Shown piece after piece: positions 51,024 through 62,343 of a stretch of DNA of 64,000 bases; position 1 is the stretch's first letter; each line of letters starts with the position of its first letter. The DNA is from Anoplolepis gracilipes (taxonomy: Eukaryota; Arthropoda; Insecta; Hymenoptera; Formicidae): assembly GCF_047496725.1 (NCBI RefSeq), contig NC_132970.1, positions 13,367,501-13,431,500 of the forward strand. The letters are read 5' to 3'. The notes below the pieces were generated by a model. The model saw only the letters and a list, made by a program, of their open reading frames with translations. It was not told the DNA's origin and searched no databases. Position numbers and translations under genes: made by a program.

Positions 51024-53461
51024 AAGTATCGATTCGCGTTTTAATGACAGTACATTGTACGTGTAATTGTGTTACTGACTTGCGCCTTACTCGGGAGGCT
51101 GTATGTCAGCGATTGCGAAATTGCATACCGAAGAAGAATCCATGCATAAAGAGTATCAATATTTGTCAGATAGCAGGATGCTATGAAAACGTTACCAACC
51201 ATCGAATCATCGATTTTCTGATGACAATTAAGTATATAATTAATTTATTAGACATTATCGCGTAAAACGCGTCGTTTTGTAAATGACACGTTTGCAATCA
51301 TTAATTATAGATTTATTCTACTCCTTGGTGCTTCGTTTACGAAGCCTCTCTAGCGTATTTTAAATATTTCTTCCTATTTATTATCATTATTATTTTGATA
51401 GAAAAATTTTCGCGAACTAAACATAAGTGTAATTTTCGCGTTAAATTACTTGCCAATTTTAAAGCGATATTAAATAATAAATTAATTATCATTTATTATT
51501 AAAGATAATTAGAGACAACGAATATAGCAGCATTTTAAAACGTTATTATAACAATAAATTGATTATTATATATATTGTAGATTGAAACACAACTAAATAT
51601 AGCAGTTCATTGATATAGCGATTTAAAAGCAATATTTCACGATAATGTCAGGATAATTTCATTAATTTTTAATATAATACGTTAAGCGTATGTCTCGATG
51701 CGTGTTTTACTTAATTTAATACTTTAGCTTACTAAATCTAATGTTCATTTTATTGGCGGCCAGTCTTCATTCTGTATTTTTATTTTTTTTTGTATACTAT
51801 AAATTTGTATGTACTCGGTAATTCAGATAATTTTATAGTAGAATATATGGTATTTTGATTAGTATCTAACTCGCTATGTAGAGATCTGTAATGCACGTTA
51901 TTGCGTCAAAATAATGTGAATCATACTTTATTAAAATTTATTTAATTAATTTGGTGCAAAGTACACATACATACGTATATACATACATACATACATACAT
52001 ACATTTAAACTAATAGGATTTATAGAAAGAGCTGATTAGAATGAATAAGACGTGCCAATACTCAACCATGACAATTATTGATAAATCTGATTACTCTAAG
52101 AGATATAATACTTATAAAACTGTTAAGATTAAGTTTTTTCTTCTCTGCAAATTTTCATTGCACATTGATATGATGCATATAAATAAAATTAAATCAATCA
52201 GATGGTTAAAAGAAATATATTAAATATTCTTCTTATCTCTCTTCTAAATTTTTCTTATCGCATATTAATAGTTTTGATCACTCTATGCATTATTGTGATG
52301 TGCAATGTAATTATATATTTGCGGAAATTTGTATTTTTAATTTATATGTGTACTGGCAAAATAATTTTATATTAATGTATTAATTCTCTGAGAAATCTTT
52401 TATGTACATATTTTTGTGAGAAATAAGCAATTTGCTATTTTATATCACAATTACGTTTTATAGTATTAATGTTTTTTTTAATTATTTTTGACACATATTC
52501 CTCATCGTAACTGCCGTATTAATAGTTTGAATGATTTCGAGTTGATAATATTTGTTGTATTATATATATGTAACACCGTAAACATGCGAACACGTTTTCT
52601 ATATCACCATGTGTTGTAAACATTGTACATAAACATCATTAATACACTTGTTATAAAATTAAATTTAATCCTGTATCTTCCTTTCTACGATATATCATTT
52701 TTTTTTAATACAAACATATTGAACACGACAGAAGAAGAGAAAAATAAATTTTTACTAAATTTGTTGCTAAAAAAGGTTCATAATTGTAGATAAATTTTCC
52801 TGTTTTCAGTTCAGAAAGACTTTTCTGTTAAATAATTTAATTAATTTTTTTATTCTAATCATAATATTAAAAAGAGAGAGACTGTATGACAAATTACATT
52901 ACCGTAATTTAACTATCGGTGCATCGCGAATTAATTGTATTAAATAAAATTACGAATACTTTAGTATATGTTTTAAAAATAGTCTGATAAAGAAAAATGC
53001 AGTAATTTATTTAATATGTCAATTTACAATTAAAATAATATTTGAGATAATAAAATTCTCTCTTTTTAATATTTAATAAGATAAAAGAAACCTCTCTGGG
53101 TCGGTGGTAAGGTCACTGTTTTATCATCATCGGAAGTGGATTTGACCATGCAGTTCCTGATGGCGGTAAAATGAAAGTATGCACCGCTAGTATCTAACCC
53201 AGAAAAAGAGGACGCGGAAAACTGCAGCACGGCCCCTCTCAGGTTCAGGCTTCTTTTTGCAGCGAAGATAGGAATTCAGTAAAGTAAGATGTCGTTGTAA
53301 TTCGTTGTGGTTTTTCGGTGGCTCGTAGCTTCACGCTCTTCATGTCAAGTGTCAAGTGAGAATCCGCTCGTGTCCGAAAAGGATCACGGTCGCGAGATAA
53401 AAAGAGGATAAGACTCACGCTCAGCACAAACGCAGGGCCGCCGATTGCGCGAAGCGATTAA
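51024..53461 (+). other. 3' flank of the Spaetzle-like gene and intergenic DNA before BTBD2-like
   Basis: AT-rich, no gene seen. AATAAA signals at 51476-51481 and 51553-51558 are the first candidates for 3' end formation. An ACAT microsatellite lies at about 51980-52004. The GC content rises from about 53210 towards the BTBD2-like start, as expected for its promoter and 5'UTR. Confidence 0.5.
51980..52004. repeat. (ACAT)n microsatellite
   Basis: Six or so ACAT units after an imperfect ACATACGTATAT stretch, in the 3' flank of the Spaetzle-like gene. Confidence 0.85.
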
Positions 53462-53533
53462 ATGAGACGGGGCAGTACTTGGGCAAGTACTACGTCTCGT
53501 GTGGGAACGCTATGTCTACGGAGACCACCCTGA
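53462..53533 (+). promoter_or_regulatory. Overlapping upstream ORF at the BTBD2-like start
   Basis: An ATG at 53462, 50 nt upstream and in another frame, opens a 23-codon ORF that ends at a TGA inside the BTBD2-like coding region. It is predicted to lower initiation at 53512 if the transcript includes it. The transcription start is unknown. Confidence 0.3.
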
Positions 53534-55740
53534 ACGATGTGCCGAACGTCGCGTCGAGGCTGCAGGGTCTACGGCTGGCGACGCACGGCGAAGACGAGGG
53601 CGACGTAACGGAGAACGCAACGGCTGGCAGTTCGACAGCTACCGGGGGTGGTGGATCGTCCGCGTTACGGGAACCTCTGCGGAACATCACCCTCTCCCGG
53701 GCACGGCGAGCGCTCAACTTCGTCGGCGACGAGGACCAGCCGACGACGAGCTCATCCGTGACGCGAAGCGAGGCCTCGTACTCGAATGGCGATAAGTAAG
53801 CAGCACCGCAACAGTTTTACAATGTCAGTTTTACATGGAGTAAGATAGCTGATTGTTGTTTATATAAAAAAAAAAAAAAAAATTTCAAATATTGTAATGT
53901 ATTATTTATTGTGTGCTCTTTGATGAGATGTTTGGTATTCTAGCTGTCACAATCTTAAACTTTTCAGCCGACCACCTACTAATGCAGCGAATACGTCGTA
54001 TTTAGAAGGGCGACCACAGAATACTATCACTTTAGAAAACTCTTCCACGCAAAATCAACCAGCAGTTACGTACAATTGGCAAGGTACAAAGGCAACAATG
54101 CGTGAAAGGATTGTATTTCTTTTTAATAACGAAATACTGTCAGACGTGACTTTTCTGGTGGGAAGAGGAGCGCAACAACAACGCATACCAGCTCACAAAC
54201 TAGTCCTATCTTCTGGAAGCGCCGTATTTGACGCAATGTTTAATGGAACGCTTGCGACAGCTTCTTCAGAAATAGAAGTACCTGATGTAGAGCCTGCTGC
54301 ATTTTTGGCAGTGCTACTTTTTCTATATACCGATGAGATACAGATAGATCCTGAAACTGTGATGACAACATTGTATACTGCTAAGAAATATGCAGTATCC
54401 CCTTTAGAAAAGCATTGCGTTGATTTTTTAAAAAATAATTTGACCAGTGATAATGCTTTCTTGTTGTTAACGCAAGCTCGTTTGTTTGATGAACCACAAT
54501 TAGCCTCAGTATGTTTGGATACGATAGACAGATTCACAACTCAGGCTTTCAATGCAGATGGATTCACAGACATTGATATCGATACATTGAAAATAGTTTT
54601 GGAAAGAGATACACTTCGTGTTAGGGAATCTAAGTTATTTCAAGCTGTTTTAAGGTATGTTGCAACATTGAAGAATGCGTTTTTTTTATTTTATATATTG
54701 CTTAAATTTTATAGGTGGTCAGAATCTGAATGTGTAAGACAGCAATTACCAGTTACTCCGGAAAATCAACGTCTGGTCCTAGGTGACGCTCTGTCTTTGG
54801 TTCGTTTTCCACTTATGTCAAAAGAAGAATTTACAGCAGGTCCGGCACAATCTGGTTTATTAAATTATTCAGAGGTTAGTATTATAATACTTTTAAATAC
54901 ATATATTTTTTATAAATTTTTTTAATATTACATTTTTAAAAGGAATTTGCAAATTTTAGGAAAGCTGTATTGTGTGCACATAATATTTAATAAATAAATA
55001 TCTTATAGGTCTTATCTTTATTTTCATATTTTATACTGAATCCTAAACCTTCAGTGGGATTTCAAACAATGCCAAGATGTTGCATGACGGGTAAAGAACA
55101 GACTGTGTGCAGATTTCAGCATACCAAAAGTAGATGGGGATATTTTGGAACTAGTGATCGTATTCGGTAAATGTTCGAACATAGCACATAGCACATAGTA
55201 GCTAATAATGCTCGTGAAATGCACGATATTACAAAATATTTTAATTTTTGCAGGTTTAGCGTGGATAGGCGTATTTTTCTTATCGGCTATGGAGTTTATG
55301 GTAGTACGCAAGAACCAGCGATATATGAAGTATCAGTGGAATTAATTCATACTGCGTCGGGAAAAGTGATAGCCACAAATGCAACAAGTTTTAGCTGTGA
55401 TGGGTCAAAGTACACATACCGTCTAATGTTTAAAGAGTTAGCGGAAATCTTACCAAATACGATTTATACGGCATCAGCAACCTTTAAGGTTTTTATATCA
55501 CAAAAACTTGTTGATTTATTTAATTATTGTTATATATATATATATATGATTTTATAAAAAATACGATGTATATTTCAGGGGCCATGCTCATATTATGGCA
55601 CGAAAGGATTAAGAACAGTATTAGTGGATTGTGATTCAGGAAATACGAAAGTGAAATTCGAATTTAGTAGCGAGTTGGGCGAGAACAATGGTACATCTAC
55701 TGATGAAGGTCAAATACCCGAGCTTATCTTTTACACGTAA
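53512..55740 (+). CDS. BTBD2: BTBD1/BTBD2-like BTB-BACK-PHR domain protein (6 exons, 561 aa)
   Basis: Exons: 53512-53795, 53968-54654, 54715-54874, 55009-55166, 55254-55488, 55579-55740; 1686 nt, one stop, all GT-AG. The N terminus (1-130) is low-complexity and acidic. BTB/POZ spans about 140-250 (NNEILSDVTFLVG, AHKLVLSSGSAVFDAMFNG, DVEPAAFL). BACK spans about 255-390 (LLTQARLFDEPQLAS, RWSESECVRQQL, VLGDALSLVRFPLM). The PHR domain follows to the end (RWGYFGTSDRIRFSV, GYGVYGS, FSCDGSKYTYRLMFKE, NNGTSTDEGQIPELIFYT). This domain order and the QRIPAHK, YTAKKYAV and PAQSG blocks match BTBD1/2 rather than BTBD3/6. Family knowledge: BTBD1 and BTBD2 are cytoplasmic, bind topoisomerase I and act as substrate adaptors for Cullin-3 ubiquitin ligases. 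ATG 53512 is the first ATG in frame; its context is weak. Confidence 0.92.
54655..54714 (+). other. 60-nt in-frame intron of the BTBD2-like gene (possible exitron)
   Basis: GTATGT...TATAG between BACK-domain codons AG|G and TGG. It is exactly 20 codons long with no stop, so retention would insert 20 mostly hydrophobic residues. Removal restores the conserved RWSE block of the family, which supports splicing as the main form. Confidence 0.7.
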
Positions 55741-55807
55741 TATCTTTTGCGTATGTAATGACATTCCCCATATGTTTGCTTGATTGCCATTGAAGATAAA
55801 TTATATT

Positions 55808-55843
<36 letters not shown>

Positions 55844-56465
55844 CAGGTTTTGTCAATTATATATCTTGTGATTATTTAAAGTACTTTGATTTAAGTGAGT
55901 CACATATGGACATGCCAAAGGAGTTAACCCAAGATTTTTTCATAATTTTATAGATAATCCTCTTGATTTTATTGATTAATAAATACGACACTTGAAAAAA
56001 ATATGTAAATTTCATATATAATATATTAATAATGAAATTATAATATATTAATAATGAAATTTGCAATATATTAAAAATGAAATTATATGTATTTTGATTT
56101 TTCAGCAAATATTACATAATATATTGTTTTTCTAAATTTAAATATTCAAATTATATTTGTAAAGAATTGATATATTCTACTGATTAATTTTACAAATAAG
56201 ATCAATGCTTATAATTCGAAATTATAATTTATTTTTTTATTATTTTAATTGAGATCTATGCAGAAACCAAATATAGTATAACAATGTTTAAAAAATCATA
56301 ATTAAGTAGAGAAAAATCATAATTAAGAAAGAAATTGACTATAGGCACATTTTTTTGCCTAAATATTTCTTGTTTGGAATATCTACATCAAATATATAAT
56401 TTGAAATTGTAACAAGTTAAATATATGTGTATAGCACTTCAATGCAAAAGTAATTAATGCAATAA
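55741..56465 (+). other. Probable 3'UTR of the BTBD2-like gene
   Basis: AT-rich non-coding DNA after the stop, with a (TA)n tract at 55810-55841 and AATAAA signals at 55978-55983 and near 56460. Which signal is used cannot be decided from sequence. Confidence 0.45.
55810..55841. repeat. (TA)16 microsatellite
   Basis: Pure TA run about 70 nt after the BTBD2-like stop codon. Confidence 0.85.
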
Positions 56466-57084
56466 AGCCTAAAGAATGAGAACTATTTTTTAGTAAAAAG
56501 TTAGTATTTTGGTAGTTACAAATGCAGAATCTGAAAGAATTTGATTCCTACAACTATGAAAAATAGTCTAATAAAAGTAATAATAAAACACCACTTTTAA
56601 TAAACCACATATTTTATAGTTCTCTGACAAAATAATATCAATACTTATTCGACAGTTTATTTCAAATTTAATAAAATAAATGTCTTTCATGATTCAAGAA
56701 AATATATTTGGATTTTGTTAATAATGAATGGTGCTAGCTAATGAGGTAACATATTGTTATCCTTAGCATTTTTAGAAATAAGTACTTTATAAGTGTGTCA
56801 ACCTGATACTGTTTTTTGTGAAATAGCGCATATATATGTGTGTGATCTTATTTGTGATTATATTTAATTATAAATTTAGATAATATACATGTAAAATGTT
56901 AAATAATTAAATAGATTTATTCCACATACAAAATGTTTTTTTCATACCATCAATATCCTAATATACTTCATTATTTTTAAAGTTGTATATTGTATTTTTT
57001 TAAATGTTATTCTTTGAAATGAATAAGATATATATTATGTATTTCATTTTGTTCATCAAATAATATTCAATATTTTAATTATAT

Positions 57085-57095
57085 ATGTATATATA

Positions 57096-57173
<78 letters not shown>

Positions 57174-57458
57174 GGGAAGCCTGAGAGACGCCATGAAGCC
57201 GTTTTTGAGGGAACCCATTTTCACCGCGGTACAGTGGCGCTAACTGGATCGATTTTAGAGCCGGTGGAACTACATAGCTGGATCGACTTTCCAGCGGTTC
57301 GCGTCCGTACTAGATCCACAAATTATGGTTCGTGTCCGTGCTAGATCCATAACTGTGGATCTCAAAAGTACGAAACATATACATTCATTAATATTTTATT
57401 GCATATTATTAATTGCAACTGCGCGTGATCTTTTTTCACTTTAACATATATTATGAAG

Positions 57459-57514
<56 letters not shown>

Positions 57515-57537
57515 ATATATATATATATATATATATA
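57085..57537. repeat. Two long (TA)n tracts bracketing a 290-bp unrelated island
   Basis: (TA)n runs at about 57085-57168 and 57460-57537 enclose a GC-richer segment (57169-57455) with internal direct and inverted repeats. The arrangement suggests insertion of an element into a TA microsatellite; no TIRs are clear. Confidence 0.6.
57298..57358 (+). repeat. Two-copy 30-31 bp tandem repeat in a non-TA island
   Basis: TTCGCGTCCGTACTAGATCC... and TTCGTGTCCGTGCTAGATCC... are adjacent. AGATCCACAAATTATGG and CCATAACTGTGGATCT also form a stem (57312-57362). A second pair, CTGGATCGATTTTAGAGCCG and CTGGATCGACTTTCCAGCGG, lies just upstream (57244 and 57278). Confidence 0.7.
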
Positions 57538-59002
57538 GTATAAATTTTAAGTTTAACGATCGATAAGCATAAGTACAGAGCTGATGTTTTGCATAATATA
57601 AATTAATTGTATTATGATGATATTATTGATTAAGTTTCCTATTATTGAAATTGTTAATAAACGATAAGTAATCGTCAACTAATTTTTCAAGCACAAAATG
57701 TTTTCATTATTGTCTGATATATTTGCAATCTCTTTCATCTTCATTTTCCAACATTGCAAATAAAATGACGTAAAAAGTAGCAAGGATAAATTATATGGAA
57801 CATAAGGTATGGCAAGCGAATAAAGTAAAGATTGATGTTCAGTGAAGGTTAAATATTTGTTCTTAATAATTTTTCGTAGACGTTTCATATTACCTATGCT
57901 ACATACAATATGAAGAGCATTGCATGAAATATACAAAGCGCACTTTATTTATGATTATTATGATTGATTGATTTATGTATGATATATAAAGGATTATAGT
58001 AAGGATTTTACACAACGCTCGTTTATTAATGTTCCTATAGCCAATCAGTTATACAGTTTTGAGATGCAAATATTGCTTAGAACGTTACAAAACTCCTTAA
58101 GAATTTTACATGTATCAAGAGAGATATCGTAACACGTATCGTCACGAATATATTTTATTAAAATAAAGAAAATATATATTTTAATAGATTTTCAATGTTT
58201 CAAAGTTTTTTTATCTTACATCGAAAATTTAAGTAACATTTGCAGCATTTTAATTGCTTTTATACTTGTATAACAATAAATGTTGTGAGTGGATATGAAA
58301 ATTATAAAGATGCGATAAGAATATAATGGTTGAACTATTTCGTTGCTATTAATTATTCAGTTGAATTAGTTAAACAATATTAGTTTTGCATGTGCTTCTT
58401 AATTTTTTGTTCATTTCAATTGTAATATTACTTTTTTTGTTTTGAAAATTTTTTAAAATATCTCATTTTTCAAAACATTAATGTTTCGATATGTGTAAGA
58501 TATCTTTTTTTCATTAAAATAATCAGCCTTGCAACGCTTAATGATTATCTTTAGCTATAGAACTTTCCTTTTGCATTAATATAATTATGTTTTTATTTAT
58601 GAGCTAAAATTTATTATACATATTAAGATTCCATTAGAAAATCTGATTATCGATTATTAAGTATCATAATTTGATCGAGCATTTTACCTAAAAAAATGTA
58701 TCAGTTATTTTAGCATTATTAATAATTTTATGTACTCTATAACCGTAAAGAAATGCTGTTAAACGAACGGACAATCAAACTGTCCGTATACAGTTGAATT
58801 CTATGTACAAATTTGTACGTATGCGTGTGCGTATGTACTATATAGTAAATCCATAAGCATATTTTAATTGCTTGACAAAGAATAAAAAATTGCTGTGTAA
58901 TAAACAGAGCTATTTAATTAAGATATCGCACACTTTATCATAAACTAGAAATTAATTTGAAAAATCTGTCTCACGCATAAACATCTTATTTTTATAATAA
59001 TT

Positions 59003-59470
59003 TGGTTCTATATAGTCTTTGAATATTTATTACAATGTCATTATATTATAATGACATCTATATATTATTTTATTTTATTTTTTTCGTTGTGGGGATTCTA
59101 TCTATCTGCTCTCCAAATTTTTGACGCTTCATCGATAAATCAATTTTACTTCGATATATTGCAAAAATGTACTCTGCCTTATTAAATCACGTAAAATTAT
59201 ATTTTATTATTTTCTGCACCGTTGCTTTTAATAAATAGTGAATTAATTTGTCCTATTCCTCTTTTTTCTTCCTTTAACCCTCCATTTTCTACACACTTAT
59301 TTTGAGGAGTGACAGTGGAGGGTTAGGAGGAAGAAAGAGAGGAATAGGAAGAATATTTAAAATTATGCTAATTTGTTTTATTCTAGTTTTGTTCTATATA
59401 GTCTTTGAATATTTATTGAAATGTCATTTTATTATAATGATATCTGTAAATTATTTTATTTTATTTTCTA
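59003..59470 (+). repeat. Pair of direct repeats (about 82 bp) flanking the hairpin
   Basis: TTCTATATAGTCTTTGAATA and the following TTTATT, AATGTCATT, ATTATAATGA and ATTATTTTATTTTATTTT occur at about 59003-59085 and again at about 59387-59470, about 384 nt apart, with the hairpin at 59251-59349 between them. Confidence 0.65.
59251..59349. repeat. 99-nt imperfect hairpin with about 36-nt arms
   Basis: The left arm TCCTATTCCTCTTTTTTCTT... through AACCCTCCA pairs with the right arm TGGAGGGTTAGGAGGAAGAA... ending GAATAGGA, leaving a loop of about 30 nt. The size fits either a small MITE or a precursor-microRNA-like hairpin. Confidence 0.6.
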
Positions 59471-60017
59471 AATTTCTAGATTTATTCTGTGTTTATTTTC
59501 GTTAATCGCATAAACTTATAATTAGGCAGATTTTACATTTGAAATACATTTTGTTTTATACTTATTTAAGAATTATTTCACGATCTCTCCTCGCAAAATA
59601 TTTTCTAATAATTCAGAGAGGAATTTTCTAAAATATTTGACGGCATATTATTATTGTTCGATGTACATAATAACTAAGCTTTTAGATCAAACGTAGCTGA
59701 TAGTCTATCACGACCAAAAGAATTATTAATAAATTTCGATTACGTCTCTCTCAATTAAGAGAATCTGGAATTTTATTATAAATATAAATTTAATTTTTAT
59801 CCAATAATCTTTTTTATAATTGTTTTCTTTTTTTATATATTATATTTTATGATTTATATATAATTTATATTTAATGATTTCTTTTTATTTATCTGAAAAA
59901 ATATTACATTATTTTTATATATTTTTTCTATTAAATTTAAATTTAATTTTAGAGCTTTAATTTTATAGCTTTAGATTTAATTTTATTAAATTTTATTTTC
60001 TTTTCCAATATCCTAAT

Positions 60018-60232
60018 AGCCATAGCAGACCAAGTAGACCTCACTCTACTTGCTGGTTACACTAGCAAAAATACATGATAAAGCGATTTGGGGATCTTAA
60101 TTGGGAATTCGCAGTAAGATTTAAGAAATCACGATCATATATATTTTTTACGTCTTCTCGCTAGTTTACCATTTTGACCACATATTATATTTTTCCAGCC
60201 AGTTGGACCTACCTTTGTTGCTCCTGGCTATA
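60018..60232. mobile_element. Possible degenerate TIR element, about 215 bp
   Basis: ATAGCCATAGCAGACCAAGT at the left resembles the reverse complement of the right end (ATAGCCAGGAGCAACAAAGG), and a second pair (TGGTTACACTAGC and TGGTAAACTAGC) lies further in. Identity is roughly 70 percent with gaps. A small hairpin (CAAGTAG, 8-nt loop, CTACTTG) sits in the left arm. Confidence 0.4.
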
Positions 60233-60291
60233 GTTATTTTAACTCGATTTCTACGAGCCAAGAATTGAGGAAGAAAAATAACTTCTTCTAC

Positions 60292-60315
60292 TGCCGGTAA
60301 TAATTATCACCGGCA
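60292..60315. repeat. 24-bp near-perfect palindrome
   Basis: TGCCGGTAATAATTATCACC followed by GGCA is its own reverse complement at 22 of 24 positions. It stands out in AT-rich surroundings. Function unknown. Confidence 0.6.
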
Positions 60316-60431
60316 AATAAGACGACTTATATTCATTTAGGATCGTATGATATTATAATACAATCGTTTTGTAAATGCGTATCATTAGTCGTCGAAAGTT
60401 GCAAAAGATATATAACAAATATAATCATGTA

Positions 60432-60850
60432 TATACCGAAAAAATTGTATTCTAAATGTAGACTAGTAGAATAATGTAGAATAATTTTTTACCGTGATAT
60501 ATTTTAAAACACCTTATTTATAATAAAATTAAAACTATTGTATATATTAATATATTATATATATTTAACTTGTCAAAATTTTAATAAATAGCAAATGTCT
60601 ATTTGTAAAATTCCTTTTTTTTTTGTTATTATTGGGATTCATAATCTCAAATATTAAATAATATAATGATAAGAAAATATTCTATTCAGTATATAAGTAT
60701 ATTCTTACTTGCTAAGAATATCTGAAAGTACTCTTTAGAAGATTTCTCTCTTAAACTAATTGTAAGAAGATCTTAATGTTTATTTTAAAGAAATATATTA
60801 TAAAGTTAAATGAAATATTCTTAAGCTGAGAATATAATTTTTTCGGTGTA
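60432..60850. mobile_element. 419-bp TIR element with TGTA target duplication
   Basis: The 22-bp TIRs begin TATACCGAAAAAATTGTATT (left) and, reverse complemented, TACACCGAAAAAATTATATT (right), with 20 of 22 identical. Direct 4-bp repeats TGTA flank both ends (60428-60431 and 60851-60854). The interior has no ORF. The same family occurs in inverted orientation at 39877-40196. Confidence 0.75.
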
Positions 60851-60878
60851 TGTAAAATATATTAGCATGCATATCAAT

Positions 60879-61183
60879 CCCTCTGTCGGCGGGTCATTAA
60901 ACATTTGTATCTTTAAAATTGTTTTATAAAAATCTAATATATATAATTAAAATAAATATTTCATGTATGTCTTGCATAAAACTGGAATAAATCATATATT
61001 TTTATTTTTTTTAATATTTTTCTTTTTCTTTCAATTTTAATATACAAATGGTATATCTATTTTAACAAAAGTTAAAAAAAAAGTAAATGAAAAATGTAAT
61101 ATAAAATTTTCTCTTGGAATACGTACAAAAATAATTTAAAATTGACCCAGAGTACGGCATGCATGCATTCCGCCGTCCGAGGG
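60879..61183. mobile_element. 305-bp piggyBac-type MITE candidate
   Basis: The left end CCCTCTGTCGGCGGGTCATT and the right end, reverse complemented, CCCTCGGACGGCGG... then GGGTCAAT share a CCC-start TIR. The right flank is TTAA, the piggyBac target; the left flank is CAAT, so the duplication is imperfect. No ORF inside. Superfamily is inference. Confidence 0.5.
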
Positions 61184-61267
61184 TTAAAGCAACGAATTTA
61201 TCTACATCTTTATCTACAAGTCTATTAATCTACATCTACAAATCTCTACACAAATCCGTTGCTTTAA
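61184..61267. repeat. 84-nt hairpin with ATCTACA-rich loop
   Basis: TTAAAGCAACGAATTT pairs with AAATCCGTTGCTTTAA. The loop holds five or six degenerate TCTACA units. It directly abuts the element at 60879-61183. Confidence 0.6.
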
Positions 61268-62063
61268 AATATAATAAAAGCTTTTTCTCACTCACCGACA
61301 CTGATGCGCAACAGCGGAGTTGTCGATATTGAAGCTATATGTTATCTGTAACATACAAATATAAAGTCCAAATTATAGCAGCGATTTTAAATAATTAATA
61401 TTAAAGAATTTATTATTATACTTAATAAATTTAAATTCGATGCGTACAATAATAAGCAGATATATAAATATCGAATAATTATATAATTAAAAAAAGGACT
61501 ATTTTTTAAATAAATAGACTTTTATAAGATTTATGTAAAAGTCTTTATCTCTGAGTTTCTCTTGTTGAAATCAATCAACTAAATAAACTGAATTAAATCA
61601 TATACGTGATTTATAATAATTAATCTACAAATAATAATATACAAATTATATTTACCCTGGGGTTGCTCCGCCGATGCAGGATGCCTCTCCTAGGCCTCCT
61701 CCTCCTCTCAGATTGTAAGGGACGTCAGGAACTATTGTTTTATACGCGCGATATAGTTTTTTTAATTTGCTGAAACGGCAAAAATAAAATCGCGCAATAT
61801 TTTAAACCGTACGAAAGTAAAAACGCGCGATAGTTTGGACGGCACTTCCGCACTTTTACGCGCGATACTTTGACGGCACTCCCGAATTTCGAAACGATCG
61901 AAAATCCCATTTCATCACGCACGAGAATCATACTTGAAGTCGACAAGTCGGGCGCGATCAAACTCCGAGCAAGAGTTTAAGTCCGAATCGGAAGAGGACG
62001 GAAGATCGAGGGAATCGATCGCGAATGGGGTACGCTCGATTCTCGTTCGTGATGTTCCGCATC

Positions 62064-62204
62064 TCAGACCGACTCAAACTCATTAGGCACGATTTCGGAT
62101 GAGCATATGTATCTATCATACAGACAGTCCACATGATACGTCATAGGGCTGGTAGACGGATCAAGAGGAACACCCCTTTCATGAATGTTCAACAATCCGA
62201 ACAT
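62064..62204 (-). pseudogene. Coding-like minus-strand fragment, 46 aa
   Basis: ATG at 62204 to TGA at 62064; protein-like sequence (MFGLLNIHERGVPLDPSTSP, MTYHVDCLYDRYICSS, EIVPNEFESV). A diverged copy of part of it lies about 142 nt upstream on the same strand, sharing ATGACGTATC. No family recognised. Confidence 0.25.
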
Positions 62205-62343
62205 TTATCAACTGGATCGGACCTCTTTACTGAGCGTAAATCATGACCTAAATCCTCCAGTCGACGTCCTCAATGCGATACGTCATTCTGCCGGTACAAG
62301 AAAAGGGGCCCATCAACGATTTATTTCAACAATCGACCGACCT

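Larger units (their letters stand above)
56466..59002. other. AT-rich intergenic DNA after BTBD2-like
   Basis: Very AT-rich. It contains the (TA)n-bracketed island at 57085-57537; no gene is recognisable. Confidence 0.6.

Noticed and set aside
53490..53795. Alternative frames over BTBD2-like exon 1
   Set aside because: Overlapping frames of a GC-rich exon; only the 53512 frame splices into the BTB domain.
54193..54537. 114-aa minus-strand ORF
   Set aside because: Antisense shadow of BTBD2-like exon 2, whose plus-strand reading is strongly conserved.
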